A DNA stretch of 6,061 nucleotides, from contig JAOUNV010000139.1 of the NCBI GenBank assembly GCA_029880775.1, positions 1 to 6,061 of the forward strand, in the 5' to 3' direction. The DNA is from Nitrospinota bacterium (GTDB lineage Bacteria > Nitrospinota_A > UBA7883). Below are positions 4,481 to 6,061 of the stretch, piece by piece. The notes below the pieces were generated by a model. That model was not told the origin of the DNA and ran no database searches. It was given only the letters and a program-made list of their open reading frames with translations. Each line of letters starts with the position of its first letter. The stretch's first letter is position 1. The translations under genes were made by a program, and so were the position numbers.

Positions 4481-6061
4481 TCATCACCAGCTTTTTTTTT
4501 TGGATAACGGCGGGAGACATGCTCCTCCCGTTCCTCCTTTGTCCAGTGTTTATATACGCCGCGACCCTCAAGGACAGCTTGGCGATTGAGCTTTTCAAGT
4601 AATTCGGTCTGTTTAATCATCTTCGCCTCCCGCTCCGCTTCCAGCCGTTTGTTCTCCTCTTTCGGAGTCAGCGGGGAGCCCTTTCCTCCGGCTGCGTCTA
4701 TTCTTTTTCCCCCGCCCGTCACCAGCTCTATTACCTTGGCTTTATGTTTCTTCGGCTCTTCGGGCGCCGGTATGCTACCCGCCACCTCGATGGCCGTCAT
4801 CCGCTTCAGCGATTTGGCGGCGGCCTTGGTTGACTTGATATAATGTCGCCTTGTCTTGTTGTGCTCTTTGGCGGCTGTCGCGTCATTAAATCCTGCCACC
4901 CCTATACGATCGGCGGCGCAAAGATAATCCCCCTCCTGGTTGTATACGAAAACTCCGCCCCCAAGATTATCCGGATCGAACCGCACAGTTACCGCTTCTC
5001 CGTATAATCCCTTGTCGGCCAAGGCGCTTGCCCAAAACCGATTTTTCATAAGCCGGATGGAGCTGTCCACCCTCGAGACCCTTACATTCTCCGCCGCCAG
5101 CAGCCACAACCGTCGCTGGTTTTCCGTGGCCTTTCGGATGGGGACTTTTACGTATGATTTCTCAAAAGCCTGCTTCAGGGATTTGCCATCGCACACCTCC
5201 GAGCGCCTCCCCTCTCTTGCGTTGTGACAAATGATTTCCTCATTCAGAACGCGCTTGAACTCTTCCAGGGGAACCGCCTTCGAGCCGTAGTTTTCCGGCT
5301 TGGCGGTGGGCTTGTTCCCCGTATAGGCTCCGGAGAGCGCGGGGTGCTTTGAAACGTAATCACAAAGATCCCTGAAAGTCCTTTCAATGGGCTTGGCCTG
5401 GCCGTGATATGGGGTGCACCAATGAACCTCCACTCCCATTGAGGTGAGGATCCCCGCTGGTTCTTCCTCCTTGATCTTGAACCTGAATCGATTTTTAATC
5501 CTGCCAGTCAACCACTTGCTGGAGAAGCTATGCCCATTGTCCAGATAAGCGTGGCTGGGGATTCCGTAATCATTCACCATATCCCCGAAGCTCAAGCGGA
5601 CACTCTCCACGTTTTCCGTTTTGTCCACTCGGTAGCTCAAAATGAATCCCGAATAAACATCCTGCCAGGCCACGGCCACAGGGCGGCAAATATAACCGTC
5701 CGGCCACTTTACGAAAACGTCGAACTTATGGCCATCGGCGTTCACCGCCTCCATCGCATGCATGTGGGTCTTGTCCCTTTCTTGTGCGGGATACGTCGCC
5801 TGGAGCGCTTTCGGCCCGACACGCTCCAGAGTGATGACACCTGGGCCTGCAATCTGGCGCACCCTGCGAAGAAGAGTTGAAACTGTCGGGATAGTCCAAC
5901 CATTCTTTTTCGCAACACGCTTTAGCCGGTCATAACACGCTGCCGCCGTGGGCTGTTCTGGCCGCATGTAATCGCTGTAAAACAAATCGAAAGCTTTTGG
6001 TGTGCATTCAGCCTGGCCGGGTGGCGAACCTGTCTTCTCCGGAAGTAAGGCTGGCAGCCAG
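4477..6061 (-). CDS. Mu A-like DDE transposase (5' end beyond the window)
   Basis: The frame is open to the right edge, giving 527 residues. The missing N-terminus should hold the end- and enhancer-binding domains of Mu A (663 residues). Counting from the TTG at 5985 as residue 1, the catalytic acidic residues are D84 (EAVNADGHKF), D149 (AYLDNGHSF) and E201 (GQAKPIERTF). Their spacing is close to D269, D336 and E392 of Mu A, so the catalytic centre appears intact. Neighbouring blocks also match, such as DKTENVESVRLSFGDMV, KHPALSGAYTG and AKPENYG. A C-terminal barrel follows (VRFDPDNLGGGVFVY), then a basic region (KSTKAAAKSLKRM). The TTG at 5985 is not the true start, since upstream codons (WLPALLPEKTG and ECTPKAFDL) continue the family sequence. 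The gene ends in a run of ten A and overlaps the ATPase start. Confidence 0.93.
   Translation of the reverse strand, partial: WLPALLPEKTGSPPGQAECTPKAFDLFYSDYMRPEQPTAAACYDRLKRVAKKNGWTIPTVSTLLRRVRQIAGPGVITLERVGPKALQATYPAQERDKTHMHAMEAVNADGHKFDVFVKWPDGYICRPVAVAWQDVYSGFILSYRVDKTENVESVRLSFGDMVNDYGIPSHAYLDNGHSFSSKWLTGRIKNRFRFKIKEEEPAGILTSMGVEVHWCTPYHGQAKPIERTFRDLCDYVSKHPALSGAYTGNKPTAKPENYGSKAVPLEEFKRVLNEEIICHNAREGRRSEVCDGKSLKQAFEKSYVKVPIRKATENQRRLWLLAAENVRVSRVDSSIRLMKNRFWASALADKGLYGEAVTVRFDPDNLGGGVFVYNQEGDYLCAADRIGVAGFNDATAAKEHNKTRRHYIKSTKAAAKSLKRMTAIEVAGSIPAPEEPKKHKAKVIELVTGGGKRIDAAGGKGSPLTPKEENKRLEAEREAKMIKQTELLEKLNRQAVLEGRGVYKHWTKEEREEHVSRRYPKKKAGDE
4492..4501 (-). other. Run of ten A (coding strand) near the end of the transposase gene
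   Basis: The codons CCA AAA AAA AAA GCT near the C-terminus contain ten consecutive A on the coding strand. Such runs can cause transcriptional or ribosomal slippage. One shift direction stops after two codons (Ser-Trp-stop); the other reads on in a third frame past the ATPase start. The downstream reading frames appear intact as written. Confidence 0.5.

Noticed and set aside
4188..4589. Plus-strand frames opposite the ATPase N-terminus and transposase C-terminus
   Set aside because: They are shadows of the Mu A-like and Mu B-like genes, whose motifs are clear in the minus frames; the translations are low-complexity Pro/Ser/Arg-rich.
4263..4598. Third minus-strand frame across the transposase/ATPase junction as a separate gene or a slippage extension
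   Set aside because: Its Arg/Gly/Pro-rich translation lacks any domain and looks like an off-frame reading of the two real genes; it matters only if the A10 run truly slips.
5983..5985. TTG at 5985 as the true transposase start
   Set aside because: The frame remains open to the window edge and the upstream residues continue Mu A-like sequence; a start here would also remove all the DNA-binding domains.

Overview
This looks like bacterial accessory DNA, probably from a Gram-negative chromosome: a Mu-like transposable phage or mobile element lies next to a HigB/HigA-type toxin-antitoxin pair. No gene identifies the genus. Composition is uneven. The first ~120 bases are GC-rich, about 121-2400 is AT-rich, and about 2400-6061 is more GC-rich again. 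Such a mosaic suggests joined segments of different origin.

Layout. Bases 1-121 hold what looks like the frame-broken tail of an excisionase/MerR-like DNA-binding protein. Bases 332-1766 (+) carry a toxin-antitoxin operon: a HigB-type toxin with a TTG start, overlapping by 8 bases an antitoxin that fuses a Cro/C1-type helix-turn-helix to an ImmA/IrrE-type zinc peptidase (HEAGH). A perfect 7-base inverted repeat just upstream is a good candidate operator. Bases 1767-2416 hold no convincing gene but are rich in repeats: a 26-base direct repeat pair 104 bases apart, stem-loops, and four copies of an AACTTTCAAGTT-type motif in both orientations.

Bases 2417-6061 (-) form one tightly packed operon reading leftward, in transcription order: a Mu A-like DDE transposase (5' end beyond the right edge of the window), a Mu B-like AAA+ ATPase with an N-terminal HTH, an unrecognised 154-residue protein, a GemA-family protein, and a small 87-residue HTH-like protein. 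Start and stop codons overlap or nearly touch at every junction (ATGA at A/B, 1 base at B/ORF3, 14-base and 26-base overlaps after that), so the genes are probably co-transcribed and translationally coupled. This is the early (transposition) module of a Mu-like phage. The ATPase would load target DNA and activate the transposase, and GemA is a typical early gene further down such operons.

The oddity is what follows. Instead of the middle and late phage genes expected beyond gemA, the operon runs into the AT-rich, repeat-filled intergenic region and a convergent toxin-antitoxin pair. The locus may be a truncated Mu-like prophage, or a reduced Mu-like transposon whose far end lies in the repeat region. 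The window alone cannot decide between these.
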